Below are positions 37,924 through 50,100 of a stretch of 64,000 nt of DNA, in pieces. This DNA is from Crotophaga sulcirostris (lineage: Eukaryota; Chordata; Aves; Cuculiformes; Crotophagidae). The DNA lies in NCBI GenBank assembly GCA_013397455.1, contig VYZB01000171.1:1385252-1449251 (forward strand), read 5' to 3'. The position numbers and the translations under genes were made by a program. The number at the start of each line of letters is the position of its first letter. Position 1 is the stretch's first letter. A model generated the notes under the pieces. The model was not told the origin of the DNA and did no database searches. It saw only the letters and a program-made list of their open reading frames with translations.

Positions 37924-38155
37924 CTATAAACATCAGTACTTTTTCAGCACCCTTCTCATACCAAAATCCAGCAAAAAAGTAGCTGCTGAGAAGAAAATTA
38001 CATCTATCCCAGCTAAACATAAAAATTACCTAGTAACAACTGTAAACAATAGGTGTTATCAACACTATTCTCACACTGACAGTAAAATGCTGCAGCTACT
38101 AAGAAATGTGGCTACTTAGAAAAAAATTTACTTTATACCAGCCAAAACTAGGACA
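37924..38155 (-). repeat. Duplicated segment at the U3 edge of the LTR
   Basis: Two diverged copies of about 100 bp lie in tandem: 37924-38023 and 38040-38155. Both contain, in order, a TRTAAACA word, TTCTCAYAC, a GCTGCTGAGAAG/GCAGCTACTAAG word, an A-rich tract and CCAGCYAAA. Only the right copy reaches the terminal TAGGACA. The right copy also carries a small extra repeat (CTACTAAGAAATGTGGCTACT). Confidence 0.65.
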
Positions 38156-41100
38156 TGTATTTTTCCTGATTACTATGTTTCAGACTCCAGGCATGGGCAT
38201 GGCCAAAGCTCAGACTCATCAGTGGCTCTTCAGAGAATGCCGTAAGGAAAATACCTGCTGGACTTGGTCCATAATGTTGGCAGAAAGCAGAAAAGAGAGC
38301 AGACAACTACCAACATTTCATCTGCTTTGTCTTTCCCTCTGATGAGTGCAGGGTGTGTACATTTGCAAGTGTGGACATTTAGAGGTCCCTGTGAGTAGGG
38401 GGACACAGACAGCTGCTTTCACATGGGCTGCTGGAATGTCCATGCCAGCAGCAGCCCCCCAGAACAGGAGGGCAGGAGAACTCAGCAAATCCCTGACTTG
38501 GGCACCTCCCCCCTGGGGTTGCAGCCTGCCTATGAATGGGGCCAGGCTCACATGAAGGTTTCCCGTCCTGTAAACTGTGAGCTTTTTTCCCAGTTGCTCA
38601 TTGACCAGCAGTGCCCAGGACCAGGACAGCTTCACAGAAGACAAGCCCATGTGTAAACATTACACTAGCAATTAGTTGCGAGGTAGATTGACATCAAATA
38701 CAAACACCTCAATTCCTCACCATGTATCATTATGGACTTAACACCATCAGTTCTTATTGATACATGTGATCAAAGTAGGACTCAAAAGTTCAGCCTGAAA
38801 CTGCCTACCAAAAGAGATTGTCTCAATATTGCCCCTGGCAGATCCCTTGTGGATTTTGGGGAACGCAGGATCAGTAGTCCAGATTTTGGACAGGTTTGGA
38901 TTCCAATATCCAAGTGTAACACATTCATTTGACCTTTTGATTTCATATTTCCCCCAGGGGCTGTGCTAGCCTATGATATCTCTCTTTTCCTGTTTTTAAG
39001 GATATGTTTTCGGAGTCCATTGTGAATTTATCAGTAGGAGTTGCTCGTTTTCAATACTACTTAAGGTGAATGACTTTCCCTTCTCATGTCCTTTCAACAC
39101 AGTTGTACTTTTTTCTAAATGAAGAAGAGCTATGGCCCAACTTGTAGCCCTAGGTAATTTTCATTGTATTACAGTGTTCTTCCAAGAACACATGGGCTCA
39201 TGAGTATATATGGCATGTGTTTCCTCACATTAGTATGCAACTGTGTTGTTAGAACCACATAGTTTCTTTTTTAAGCTCTTATGTTTACATTGGAGATGGT
39301 TCAAACTCCTACAAGGAGGTGTTCTTCAGTGTTCCTTTCCAGTTCTTCACTAAATATACAGAACTGCAAACGGTGCATTTCCACTTGTGTAGCTTGTTCG
39401 GGGGGGTGGGGTTAGAGTAGTTGCATCGTTACAAGAAAATTTCTGTCTGTTATTTCCATCAACAACGGCCGTGATGTATCTGGGTTGTGGATGCCTTGTG
39501 TTTCAGCGTGTTTACAGATGACCACTTTTTTTTGATGTCTGGTAAGTTGGACATGCACAATAAGCAGATTCTGGTGCTTAAATTAGGTACTTTAAGGCAT
39601 TTTGGATGAGTCAACATCTTCAATTCAACCTAGTGCCCAGTTCCTTGCATGTGCTGATCTTTCTCACACACTCTATCCCAAGTAAACTGTATTATATCAG
39701 TCATACCTACTCCACCTTACATAAAGCCATTTAGTGAATGTTTAAAATGAGAGAGATATGATTTGGGTTTATTGTGAGTTTTTCACATTTTTTTTCAGGA
39801 TTGATATTTTCTTTAATAATGATGGAGGCCAGAGAACACTCATCACCATTGTACAATTGAAATGTGTGTTGAGCATATTATAGCCCACAGGACCAACAAC
39901 TCAAAAATATATTCTCTAAAATGGCTATGTAAATAGTCATTAAACTGTATCTTTTCCCATTCTTCTACCAAAAAAAGGAGAAATAATATAATAATCAAGT
40001 ATTACCACAAAAATTGCAGTAGTAGCAGAATGAAACCACAGCATCTTGGATGCCTTCAGAGATCTGGTCTCAAAAAAAGTCTCACAGATTCATTGATGCT
40101 TCCTATTAAGCATATTGAAGGTTTAATTGTTGCTTTGCTGAATCCTTATACTAATTAATCACTAAACTGTAATTTACCTGTTGTGTTATTATCTTGAATT
40201 TGCCAGATTATAGTTTGATTTTGTCAGACAGTCTAAACCTTATGTTCTATAATCCAAGGACCTATGTTAAAAAGAAAAGATGTGGAGTAAATATCATTCT
40301 CTTCACATTCTTCATCTCCAGTTCATCACAAGCTGCCAAAAGATAAGCCTTGTTTTTTTTCAGCAAATCAGCAAACTAATTGCCAGATATTTATGATCTA
40401 TATGGATACAAATCTTTATGAAGTATAGGCTTAGCTTGGAAGGTTCTCTGTTCATGGTTGATTTACAGTGCATAGTTAATGCCTAATTATTTCACTGTGC
40501 CTTTTGCCAAGGTATGAATAATTCATGATCCTTCTTTAACAAAACCAAAAACAGGTTGATTCATGATCTTGATCCACAGCCAGAATTAGGAAAAGCACAT
40601 GAATATTGGAACAGCTCATGATTTGGAAAGAAGGGAGTAAGACCAGTCTTCATATTCTATCTAGATTATCCATATCAGCATCCAGAGGTTATATGGTAAA
40701 AACTATGCTGAATAAGAGGTGAAAAGAATATGCAACCTATTACTTGCAAAACACTGCTGAAACCTGACCATTTAGGTATTTCATCAGTCTTGTGACCTGA
40801 CCACAGTTTATCTTCATGGTACCATTGCTCAGGCATTGACTGTAGACTTATTTTAGTTAGTGAGTCAGAAAAGTCTAAGGAGACAATGTCTAGAGATAAA
40901 TTTATTGCTCACATTGCACCCTCTACTGTCTAATTCCTGTAACAGCTCTGGACAAAGTGACTCCTTGTTGCTCTGTGTTACAGTAGACAGAGAAGTAATT
41001 CAAGGAAAAAAATGCCAAAGTAAAGGAAAAGATCATGTAGGTAACAAGCAAATCTGCATGAGAAGATCAGAAATGAGGGAATACATTTTCATCAAATGGC

Positions 41101-43650
41101 TGACTGATGAATTGTTAAGTCCAAATCTTTAATCCTGACTGTATTAGAACTCTGAGTTCAATAGGAGATCCTCTTTAATGAAGTCAGTAGGACACTGCCT
41201 GTAGAAAGTGGGCCATAGGATTAGGAGGCCCATCTGCCTTCCTTCACCATTACACATTTTTGAGGTTCAGATGCTAGAAGTCCATCAAAGTGTCAAAACA
41301 GTTCCGTGGAGTACAAGGATCATAGCTGTCATTGATTATACATGGCATATCACTGACTATCACAGGCAAAAAAAATTAAATAAATTGTCTGCCAGGTTAG
41401 GAAGATGGGAATAAACACTGGAATGGACTGGAAAGTAACCAGTTTGTTGCCTTAAGTTATAATCTAGCCAGGAGCACTCTGATAAAGTATATTATCACCT
41501 CACACTGTCCTGTTAATCATCCTGTCAACCAGCTGCTGTCATGCTTTCCTATGTTCCACCACTGCATGTTACTGAATATGGCCCCCATCCTAAAAAAACC
41601 CTCAGCTTGCTTCTAAATTCCTGCACAAAATGAGTTACTGATGACCCAAGAGACGGAGGACTTCCCAGTTAGCCAGAACTAGTTTACCTGGTAGACCCCA
41701 AAGAGGAATCCAGAGAGTGATACTAATATTTGGACCCTGATCTCAAGTATCTGAAGGTATGCTACACAATACAGAGAGAAGTCCATCTCTAGAGAGGCAA
41801 GTCTGTCTATCCTCACTGAGGTGTCTCAGACAGGTGGGATGGTCTATCCTTGCTGGTATCTGTCATTCTCTATTGATTATAGAGGGAAACTAAATAATAA
41901 GTTTAGACTAGATGCTTAAATTTTAGGTAGCTCACCTGGAGAAGAATTAATCCAACTCATAAGGCCCTACCCTGCAAGGCTTACAATCCAGAGGGACATA
42001 TTAGCACGTGTCCCATAAGGAGAAAAGGCATCAAAAAATGGAAGAAAACCTAGATGTATATAAAATTATGTAACTTGCAGATGTAGCTGATAAAATATGA
42101 GACATATTAAGTCTATGGTGACAACAGTAATTGCTTTTTATTTAGAGATGTTTCAAGCTTTACTTTAATTTAAAGAAGGAAAAATAAACCAACATCATTA
42201 CCAAAGGTTCTTCTGATCTCACTTTATTTATTATATATATGGCACCATTCTATATATTTGAATAGAGAAAAACAGATGTTTTCTGGAGTGAGAGAAATTT
42301 CAATCTCCAGGCAGCATTACAGAGGACTCAACACTCCCACCACTTTCAGGGCAGTGCTGAGGAGGTTATCAGAAGACAGTGGGTGGCTACCTACATAATC
42401 CTGTTTGTGACTGTGTCTTCAGAATCAGCTTTTCCCAAGAAAGGGCTTAAAACAGGAGCTGATTCAGGCTTTCTTTTATTGCAGCCAGACATAGTAAATA
42501 ATATCAAAACTTTGGCCCTTGGAAACTGAACAAATGGACAAATCTGCCACAGTTCTTTCAGAAGTGTAGCTCAGGAGAGCTGTTGGTTTTGCATCAGGCT
42601 CTGCTGTTGCTCAGGGATACTGTGCTCATAGGGACCAGCAAAGGAACAATTTCCTTCAGCTGCAGTCTGAGGAAGGAAACATGAAATTCCGTTAAATACC
42701 AGGTCTTCATTAAGGCTTGAGACACCAGTATCCATTACACTGTGAGGAGCAGTTTATCTCGCTTTCTTTTTTGAACTCTTGATATGACGTGCTTTCCTTT
42801 TAAAAATTTGCTGTGGTGGGGAGGGACTTGTGGAAGTATATTATAACAGCTAAGCAAGGAGTCAAAGTTTAGGATAATTGTCAACTGAGATTTTTTTAAA
42901 GCGAAGACTGACTAAGAGGCTTCAAAAATCAACCTGCACAAAGCACCACACAGCGTGGACCAGGAGACAACTCTACTGTGCTTGGACGTGACAAGCAACC
43001 TTTTCCCACTTTGACTTCTATTATTCTAGAATGGTAATCTGCTACTCTCAGACTGCTGTCCTTGGTAGAGAGTGAAGCACAAGCAACACGTGGATACTCT
43101 TGCACATAACTGAAAGACAGGGTAGGAATGAAAACTCAGAGCCTAGATTAGGTAGAACTCTCTGCAAAAAAAAATCCTCTCCTCTCTTATTAACCTCTCT
43201 GCTTCACAGCATTTGGCATCAACCTCAGCCTTCCTTCATTGCTTGTGAGCGCTGAATTTGTTAAAGATAAGGGAGAGCTCACAGTCAGTTAAAGGTATCT
43301 GAGGTTTTTTTGTGTACAGTTAGAAAAAGGTTAAACTTTGACTTAGAAATAGTGATGTAGAATTCTTGTTTAGGTAAAAGTTTCTAAATGCTGCTACAAA
43401 TGGCTCTTCTTTGGCATGGTTAATGCCAGTCAAAATGCAGTATGAATAGACATTTGACAGGAAAGTCATGAATTGCAAGCGCTGTGTGAATAAAGTACAA
43501 GTGTGCATGTAATCTATTCACTTAGGTACCACAATGTCTATTGCATACTGACATTAGAAAAAAACGGCAATCTATAAGAGAATGCAATTTACATGTGTGG
43601 ATAGAATGTCTTCTAACAAAACATGTTGTTCATGCCTTCCCTAGGAAAAC
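38156..43650. other. Single-copy non-coding DNA
   Basis: No gene or repeat family is recognised. A G-rich tract (TTCGGGGGGGTGGGGTTAG) lies near 39398-39416. A 10-base word ATTCATGATC occurs at 40521-40530 and 40559-40568. The stretch 40440-40620 is AT-rich with several TAAT/ATTA words and may be conserved, but this is untested. Confidence 0.45.
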
Positions 43651-43722
43651 ATAGAATCATAGAATTGCTTGGTTGGAAAAGACCTTTGAGATCTTTAAGT
43701 CCAACTGTAAAAATTCACCACA
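43651..43722 (-). mobile_element. CR1 LINE 3' tail fragment
   Basis: The + strand reads ATAGAATCATAGAATTGCTT, then GGTTGGAAAAGACCTTTGAG and AAGTCCAACTGTAAAAATTC. This is the reversed 3' UTR of a CR1 subfamily of the GGTTGGAAAAGACC type. Only about 70 bp are recognisable, and an internal deletion is likely before CACCAC. Confidence 0.85.
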
Positions 43723-46027
43723 CGTGCAGTATCTTTTATAAGTTGCTTAAAGATATTCATGAAATGAAATATATCCCCTATCCTGACAGGAATGAACTTA
43801 AGACGAGGCATTGGTTGCTTGCATGTATTGCAATAGCATCTCGTGTCTGAGCTTTTGCAGATTATATTGTCTAGGAGTCCCACTAATACCCACTACAGGG
43901 TCAGAAGGGATTTGTGCATAGTCAGAATCTGTGTGGAAATGGGGATGTTTGGGAATGGGCTCAGGAACACACCTGCCAGCTGAGACACAGCAACCCTGGG
44001 TGCCACAGGTAAATCCAGAGAAGGCCACAGCAAAATTCAGAGCTTAAACCCTGGTGATCTCACTGCATGAAAAGGATACATATCTATGCTGGCTTGATCA
44101 AGGCTGAGGATATACACCCTGCATTAGGAAGGGCTCTATATCAGAGAATGAAGCTGGTTTTTTGTGTAGTGAAAATTCAACAAGTTAAAGAAGTACTGTC
44201 ATCACAAAGCATAAAAATAAATTATTCTCCTCAAACTGCATTGCTTAGTAAATCAGCACAGCAGAGCCCAGAAACAAAAAATGAGTGTTGTTTCAGTAGT
44301 GCGAAGTGACAGGGCCAACAGCAGATGCATTACTTGGCACTGATAGCTGCAAATTTTGTAAGCAGCAGGGACAAACCTGTTTCACCAAAGATTAAGTCTA
44401 CACAAAAGCATCGCATTCAGCATTGAGAAAGAGGTTCATCTATTGTCCTGGCAAGCAGCGCCAAAGATACAGTACCCTGGAGACAAAATGTGAGGCTAGT
44501 TGGAAACGCACTTGCCAACCTGAAAAGAAAAAGAGGCAGCACAATGGTAACTAGTGAAGAAACAGTTGGGCATGGTGGCACCAGGCTGTGTCTTTCAACC
44601 CATGTTATCAACACTTGTTCATATAACCAGTGTGTTGTGAAGAAGCGCCTGTCGCTTTCCATTTGGTCACAGACACATGAATAGGGCCCAGTGTCAAAGG
44701 AGGCAAGTTAGGCGTTTTGATTTGTTTTCTTTTAATACTCAACAATATTGGAAAGGGTATAGTTAAAGGGTTAAGACTGGCTATGTGCAAATTTATATCA
44801 CAGTAGTGACTTATTGCTGACATTTGAGAAATGCCAAGAGACTCAAGGAGATTTTGGAAAAATACAGGTCATCATCAACACAACTTGCAAGAAACACTTA
44901 TAAATTCACGCTCATGCCAAATTCAAGGGCAGGAAAGTGTGGCTGTTGGCCAGTTCCAAAGTACAGCATCCATAATATGGGTTATGGTCAATCCCATCCA
45001 GTTCAAAACTTCATCCTATGGAAAAGCTGGTGTCTAGCATCAAATTCTTCACACATTTTAATCTCCTTTTCAGCATTGATGGCAGAAACTCCCTTCTGCA
45101 GCTGCATTGAGAAAAACAAATCAGCTATAAAATGTTTCATTGTGTGAGTTACATGCAAGTTTCAAGCTAATGAGAAAATGTGTATACTTTTGTGAAAAAT
45201 TTGGATGCCTCTGCTCCAAGTTATCTGAGAAAAAATACTCAGTCTTTCTTTCCCCATTTGTATTCTCCTCAAAACAAAATCTTAGAAAGTAATCTTAATG
45301 TCAGTGGATGAAGAGCTATTACAATGGCAAATAAAATGACTTTTTAAAAAACATTTTGTTGTTATTGTTTAAAAAGTGCTCCAAAGGCACGTACTATTTT
45401 TACAATCACAGCAAATTGTAACCTTTTAAATATACTTCTTCGGACATGCTCCTAGGAGGAAATCAGGAGCTGTAAATGATCCAAGGATAATAACTCATTA
45501 CAGCAGAGGCTGGCTGCTGGGGAAATGAGTAGCTGGACTGTCAAGAGTTTGCTTGTTTTCCAGAAGACCTGTGGTGAAATGTAGCTATGTCCGTGAACTA
45601 TATTAGCACTGTGGGATCAGTGATCTCAAATAGCAAACACGTGAGGTGGAATTTCTGACCCATTCTGGTTTTGACTCTTTGTTTTAGATGCAGAGTATTC
45701 AAGAGCCACCCAAGCTTTCACTCCCTAGAACAGTACCTTCTACATCCTGCACCCTAGGGAAGCTGTTTCACTGCACTGCTGCTCAATTCTTGAGCCACAT
45801 TGCACAGCAATTATAATCTGAGTAAAATAGGATTTGCACCAGCATCTTATGAGCATGCAAGGAGTTGTCTACTCATACAAAGAGCTAACATAGCCAGAAT
45901 TCAGTGCAAAGGCCTCTTCTCCACCCCAGAGGTTAACAGAGAGTATGAAGGCAGAGAAAGCTGTCTTTCACATAGAAGACTGGATGGTTTTTGTTAGTGC
46001 GTAGTAGTTTTAGGGTTTCCTGAAAGA
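43723..46027. other. Single-copy non-coding DNA
   Basis: No gene or repeat family is recognised. Frames at 44067-44309, 44490-44684 and 44824-45147 (+) are short, without motifs, and overlap frames on the other strand. Confidence 0.5.
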
Positions 46028-46427
46028 CTGGGAGGACTGGAGCACCTCTCCTATGAAGACAGGCTGAGACAGTTGGGATTGTGCAGCCTGGGGAAGAGAA
46101 GGCTCCGGGGGAAACCTTATAGCAACCTTCCAGTACTTAAAGGGGGCTAGAGGAAAGATGGAGAGGGACTTCTGACAAGGACATATGGTGATAGGACAAG
46201 GGGTAAAGGTTTTTACCTGAAAGAGGGTAGATGTAGATTAGATATAAGGAAGAAATTCTTCATTATGAGGGTGGTGAGATACTGGAACACGTTTCCCAGA
46301 GAAGTTGTAATGAGGGCTCTGAGCAACCTGGTCTAGTGGAAGGTGTCCCTGCCCATGGCAGGAAGGGTGGAACTAGGTGATCTTTAAGGTCCATTGAACC
46401 AAATCCATTCTATGATTCTATGATTGT
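46028..46427 (+). mobile_element. CR1 LINE 3' part
   Basis: This 5'-truncated CR1 begins within the last third of ORF2: GGAGCACCTCTCCTATGAAG encodes the EHLSYE word of the CR1 ORF2 C-terminus. It continues through AGATGTAGATTAGATATAAG and AGGTGTCCCTGCCCATGGCA. It ends with the octamer tail TTCTATGATTCTATGATTG near 46426. A segment of roughly 45 bp usual in CR1 is missing after GAGAAGTTGTAATG, and frameshifts break the coding sequence. Confidence 0.93.
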
Positions 46428-47015
46428 GTTGAAACAGCAATCTTCCAACCTAACACACCAGCCAAAATCTTACTGTATTAGACTCAATAAGATGATCTTG
46501 CTATAGGTAAAACGTGTTTATGCATCAGGAAAACCACAGAGGCTGAAGAGGTGACAGGAAGAGAGATTTTCTTTAAATGTTTCTTTACAAATGCTGGTTT
46601 CATTCATTTTTCAGTGACATATTCACTTAAAATGCCTACTAGATATATCTAACTGGAATTTTTTCTCAGTCGTTACTGGGAAGTTTTTCTTTCCTCTTGA
46701 AGGATTGCTCAGTTCTTTCAATTTTCCAAGATTATTTCACACTGACAAACAGCAGGAAAAAAACAACATGAAAAAGCAGAGATACCTTTCTAATATGTTA
46801 ATGTAAATTAAATGAATTTTAAGTTTTTACATAATGTAAATTTTTTTCAGCCACACTTCAGGAAACAGTATATAAAGTTTGATTGACTAACAATATTCTC
46901 ATACATCTACTTAATATTTTGTTTTCCTTGTTGAGGTCAGTAAATATGCGTAATACAAACACTTGCTGCTATTCAGCATTCTATCCCACACTGATCCACA
47001 TCCGATATTATCACT
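46428..47015. other. Single-copy AT-rich DNA
   Basis: No gene or repeat is recognised between the CR1 copy and the MIR-like SINE. Confidence 0.5.
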
Positions 47016-47190
47016 TACACATTTTTCAGCCAAAGTGCTCAAAGCATTTTATAAAAGCATTAAAGATCATTATCCTTATTTTACAAACTGTGCCACAGAG
47101 GTGATGTGATTTTTGCAAAATTACTTCATAAATCTGTTGTGGAGTCAAGAGCAGAACCCACACTTCTTTGATCCCATCTCCCTTTCTGAG
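47016..47190 (-). mobile_element. Ancient MIR-like SINE (or a related old tail shared with L3/Deu-SINEs)
   Basis: Read on the + strand it runs AAAGTGCTCAAAGCATTTTA, then TTATCCTTATTTTACAAACT, CACAGAGGTGATGTG, and a later AATCTGTTGTGGAGTCAAGA with GCAGAACCCACACTTCTTTG. In order and spacing this follows the reverse complement of MIR: the 'aaagcgctt' end, 'cattttacagatgaggaaactg', 'ggcacagagaggttaag', and 'gcagagccaggattcgaaccc'. Divergence is high, which fits an element older than birds. It would be transcribed from the - strand. It has no coding capacity. Confidence 0.72.
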
Positions 47191-50100
47191 TCATTTTTTT
47201 CACCATGAAATAGAAAGACAGTGATGAAGTTTCACCATATAAATCAAAGATGATCTCAGCCACACAGATCTTCTTTTACAGATCCCAAGAGCAAAGCAAA
47301 GGTGAGTTAACTTTGTTAAATGGGGAAAAAATGCTGAAGTTTGTGTACAGTTGCATATGCAAAAACTGATCTCAGAGGTGGTTGCCCAAGGCTAATTAGA
47401 GTTGGAGTCATTTATAATTATAGCATTTTCTAATTATAGAAAGGATAGCATTTCTACTTATGCACAAACGCATGGTTAATTGTTCAGTGATGATGGGAAG
47501 GAAATGAAAGAAAAGTACTATGACTATTTAATGAGGTTTCTGAAAACGTATTACATTATTTAAAGTGTATTTAAGTGCAGCTAAGTCTTGCTAAATTCGC
47601 TATTTTTCCTGTGCTTTTCATACTAGGTAAGCATGTGGCCTTGGGCTGAGCATTCGCCATGCCGGAGGCTATGTGATGGCCTAAGTTCTTTGCCCAGATG
47701 GAGGCAGGTGATGAGAAGCTATGGATTGATGTCCTTATGCAAAGCTCAGTGCTTATGGTAGGCATCATGTTATCTAATGCAAACAAGAATGAAGAAGAGG
47801 GGTGCCTGCACATGTGGCTGTGAGTCCCAGCAAATTTTTTTTTCTCTTGATAGAGAAGTTGTGCCTCTTTGAGGAAATGACCAGCAAGAATGGTCCAGTG
47901 TCTGAGGGACATGCAGCTGCAATTCAAGACCCTTGGTCTTGTCAGTAGGAAAAGATACACAACCTCACTTGCTGCATTGGTGCTCTCAAAGAATCTGGCG
48001 TGTCAGTGGGATTGTTACTTTTTTCATAATGAGATGTTAGCTGAGGGCTCATCAATCTACCTGGGCAGATAGACTGGCATAGAGACTATTGATGGCCACA
48101 AATCTATTTCCATTCAGAGCAGCTGAGCATTAATCCCCAAGTATTTTTATCTAGAAAGATTAAGTGATTGTGCCTGTACCCACTGCCATGATCGCACTTT
48201 TAAACAACCAGCAACCCTGAGAGTGGCAGAGACTGGCAGTGGGGACAGAAACATCAAGATCTGAGCCTAATAGAAAGGAAGAGTTAGAAAGGAGGCAGCT
48301 ACCAAGAACCTAAGCGGCGCAGCTCCCAGGGGGCAATCATGTCAGAAAAGAGCAGTGCTCTGGTGAAGCAGTTTTAGCTGTGGAGCTGGGACCCAGCTGT
48401 GCTGTTAACAACTAGCTCTGCTAAAGCAGACCTCTACAACCTCAGCCTAGCCCTCTCCATCACTCCTCTGCACTTCAGAAACGCAGAATGTGCTGAAAGC
48501 CTCTTTCTCTGAGACTTTTCCTCTGGCAGGATATCAGTGAACTGGCATCTCATCTAGACATTAACATCCCGAGTGGGCAGTGATGAGGAAAGAGACCCAA
48601 GATGTTACTGTTAAGGAACACGTAGACCAAGAAGTTTCCGTGACAGCGAATATTATCAGAACTGATGCTTTTTCATCCTTCGCTGGAAAATTCTTTCTAG
48701 CTATATCTGAGCGGTCTTGAGTTAACAGAGACATGAGGCACCAGGCCCAACCTTCATTTTTAAAAAAATGCACAGGCAAGCAGAGGAACAGCTACAACAC
48801 CTTACACTGGAATATGCAGAAATATAACACAAATCAGTCTGCATTTTTCCAGACTAGGTTAGTGGAAAAAGTTATCACTTGACTGTTTACAGTTATGAAG
48901 ATAAATTTACACAGGTTTTATTTAGGCTGTAAGATCCAGCTGGGACATATTTGCTTATTTCAGAAACAGTCATTCCATTTGCAAAACAAAGGAAAAGTCT
49001 AAGCTTTGAACCGACGCCCTCTCTCCACAAGGAAAGCAATACAAAAATATTCCACAACAATTTTAAGCTCTTGTGTAGAAAAGATTCATATGTTAGCATT
49101 GAGTTTAGCACCCTTGAGGTTTTTCAAAGTAGCCTTGAACATATGGTTATATATGCTTTATTTAAAAGAATTTTCTTTAAAAAATTCTGTCAGATACTAA
49201 TTCCTTTTGGCATCTGAAATACAGCTTATGAGGACTGCTTGGCTGCTTGTGAATAAAACACTTGTTTAGAGGCAAATCTGAGGTCTGACTCTTTTGAAAG
49301 GAAGGCGTTAAGATACCTTACACAGGATTTGTTACAAAGCATTTTTAAAAGAAGTGGCTGGTTCTTTCCAACCTAGGCAGGAGGCAGACAGAATTTCCTT
49401 TGCTTTTGATAGATTTTAAACTAACCTTATTGTTTAGGGAAGGACTGTGAGCTACCAAATGCCTGAGTAACATTATTTCTTGTCTGTGCTACACCATCTG
49501 CCTTTGCAAAGCTACTGCAATATTAGAAGTTTTCCTGAATGGCATTTCATGTTTTATGTATGTTGTGATATATTTCCATAGTATTAACTTAAATATTTCA
49601 ATACCCTCTCCAGGCTCAAAGAAAAATTCTCCCCTCTCCCCCCACTTCCCATCAACAGACTATATTACGTTCACTGGAATTCATTAATTCTAGCAGGGGG
49701 TAGGGGCTTCCTATAGTCCATTTGTAGGACTTTTCCTTGATAGCATATATAGAATACAGCTTTGCATTTCAGACAGAGCAATGCACATAACTAAACTTCC
49801 AGCAATGCCTTGCTGTCTGACAGATGGCAGGACAGACATTCTCTCTCATCAGACGTCATGCATGTGTCTCATGGGGTGAGGGAAAAATGGGCAGAAATAA
49901 AAGATTTATCATGGAAATACAAATACTAGTTACAAATCAACAGAAAGAGCAGAGATATGAAGCCACATAAAACTAAGAGAGTGACAAAGTCAAATTACCT
50001 AGACAAACTCCAGAAAATCTTCTTGTTCACTGGATTTTACTGGATAAAGAATATAGGGACTGGAATTCTAAATGCATCCATACTTAATTTAAAATCAGAA

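Larger units (their letters stand above)
37382..38155 (-). mobile_element. Solitary endogenous-retrovirus LTR
   Basis: The 774-bp element has the same 11-base inverted ends: TGTCCTAGTTT at 37382 on the + strand and, read on the - strand, from 38155. These are the TG...CA ends of an LTR. Read on the - strand it opens TGTCCTAGTTTTGGCTGG, which I recall as the start of an LTR abundant in Neoaves. It holds a TATAAA at 37798-37793 that could be its U3 TATA box, and an AATAAA about 20 bases further on. No gag, pol or env sequence and no second LTR lies beside it, so it is a solo LTR left by recombination between two LTRs. The 5-base flanks (CAAGT and TGTAT) do not match, so no target duplication is visible. 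Its U3 edge appears duplicated. Family not named with certainty. Confidence 0.8.
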
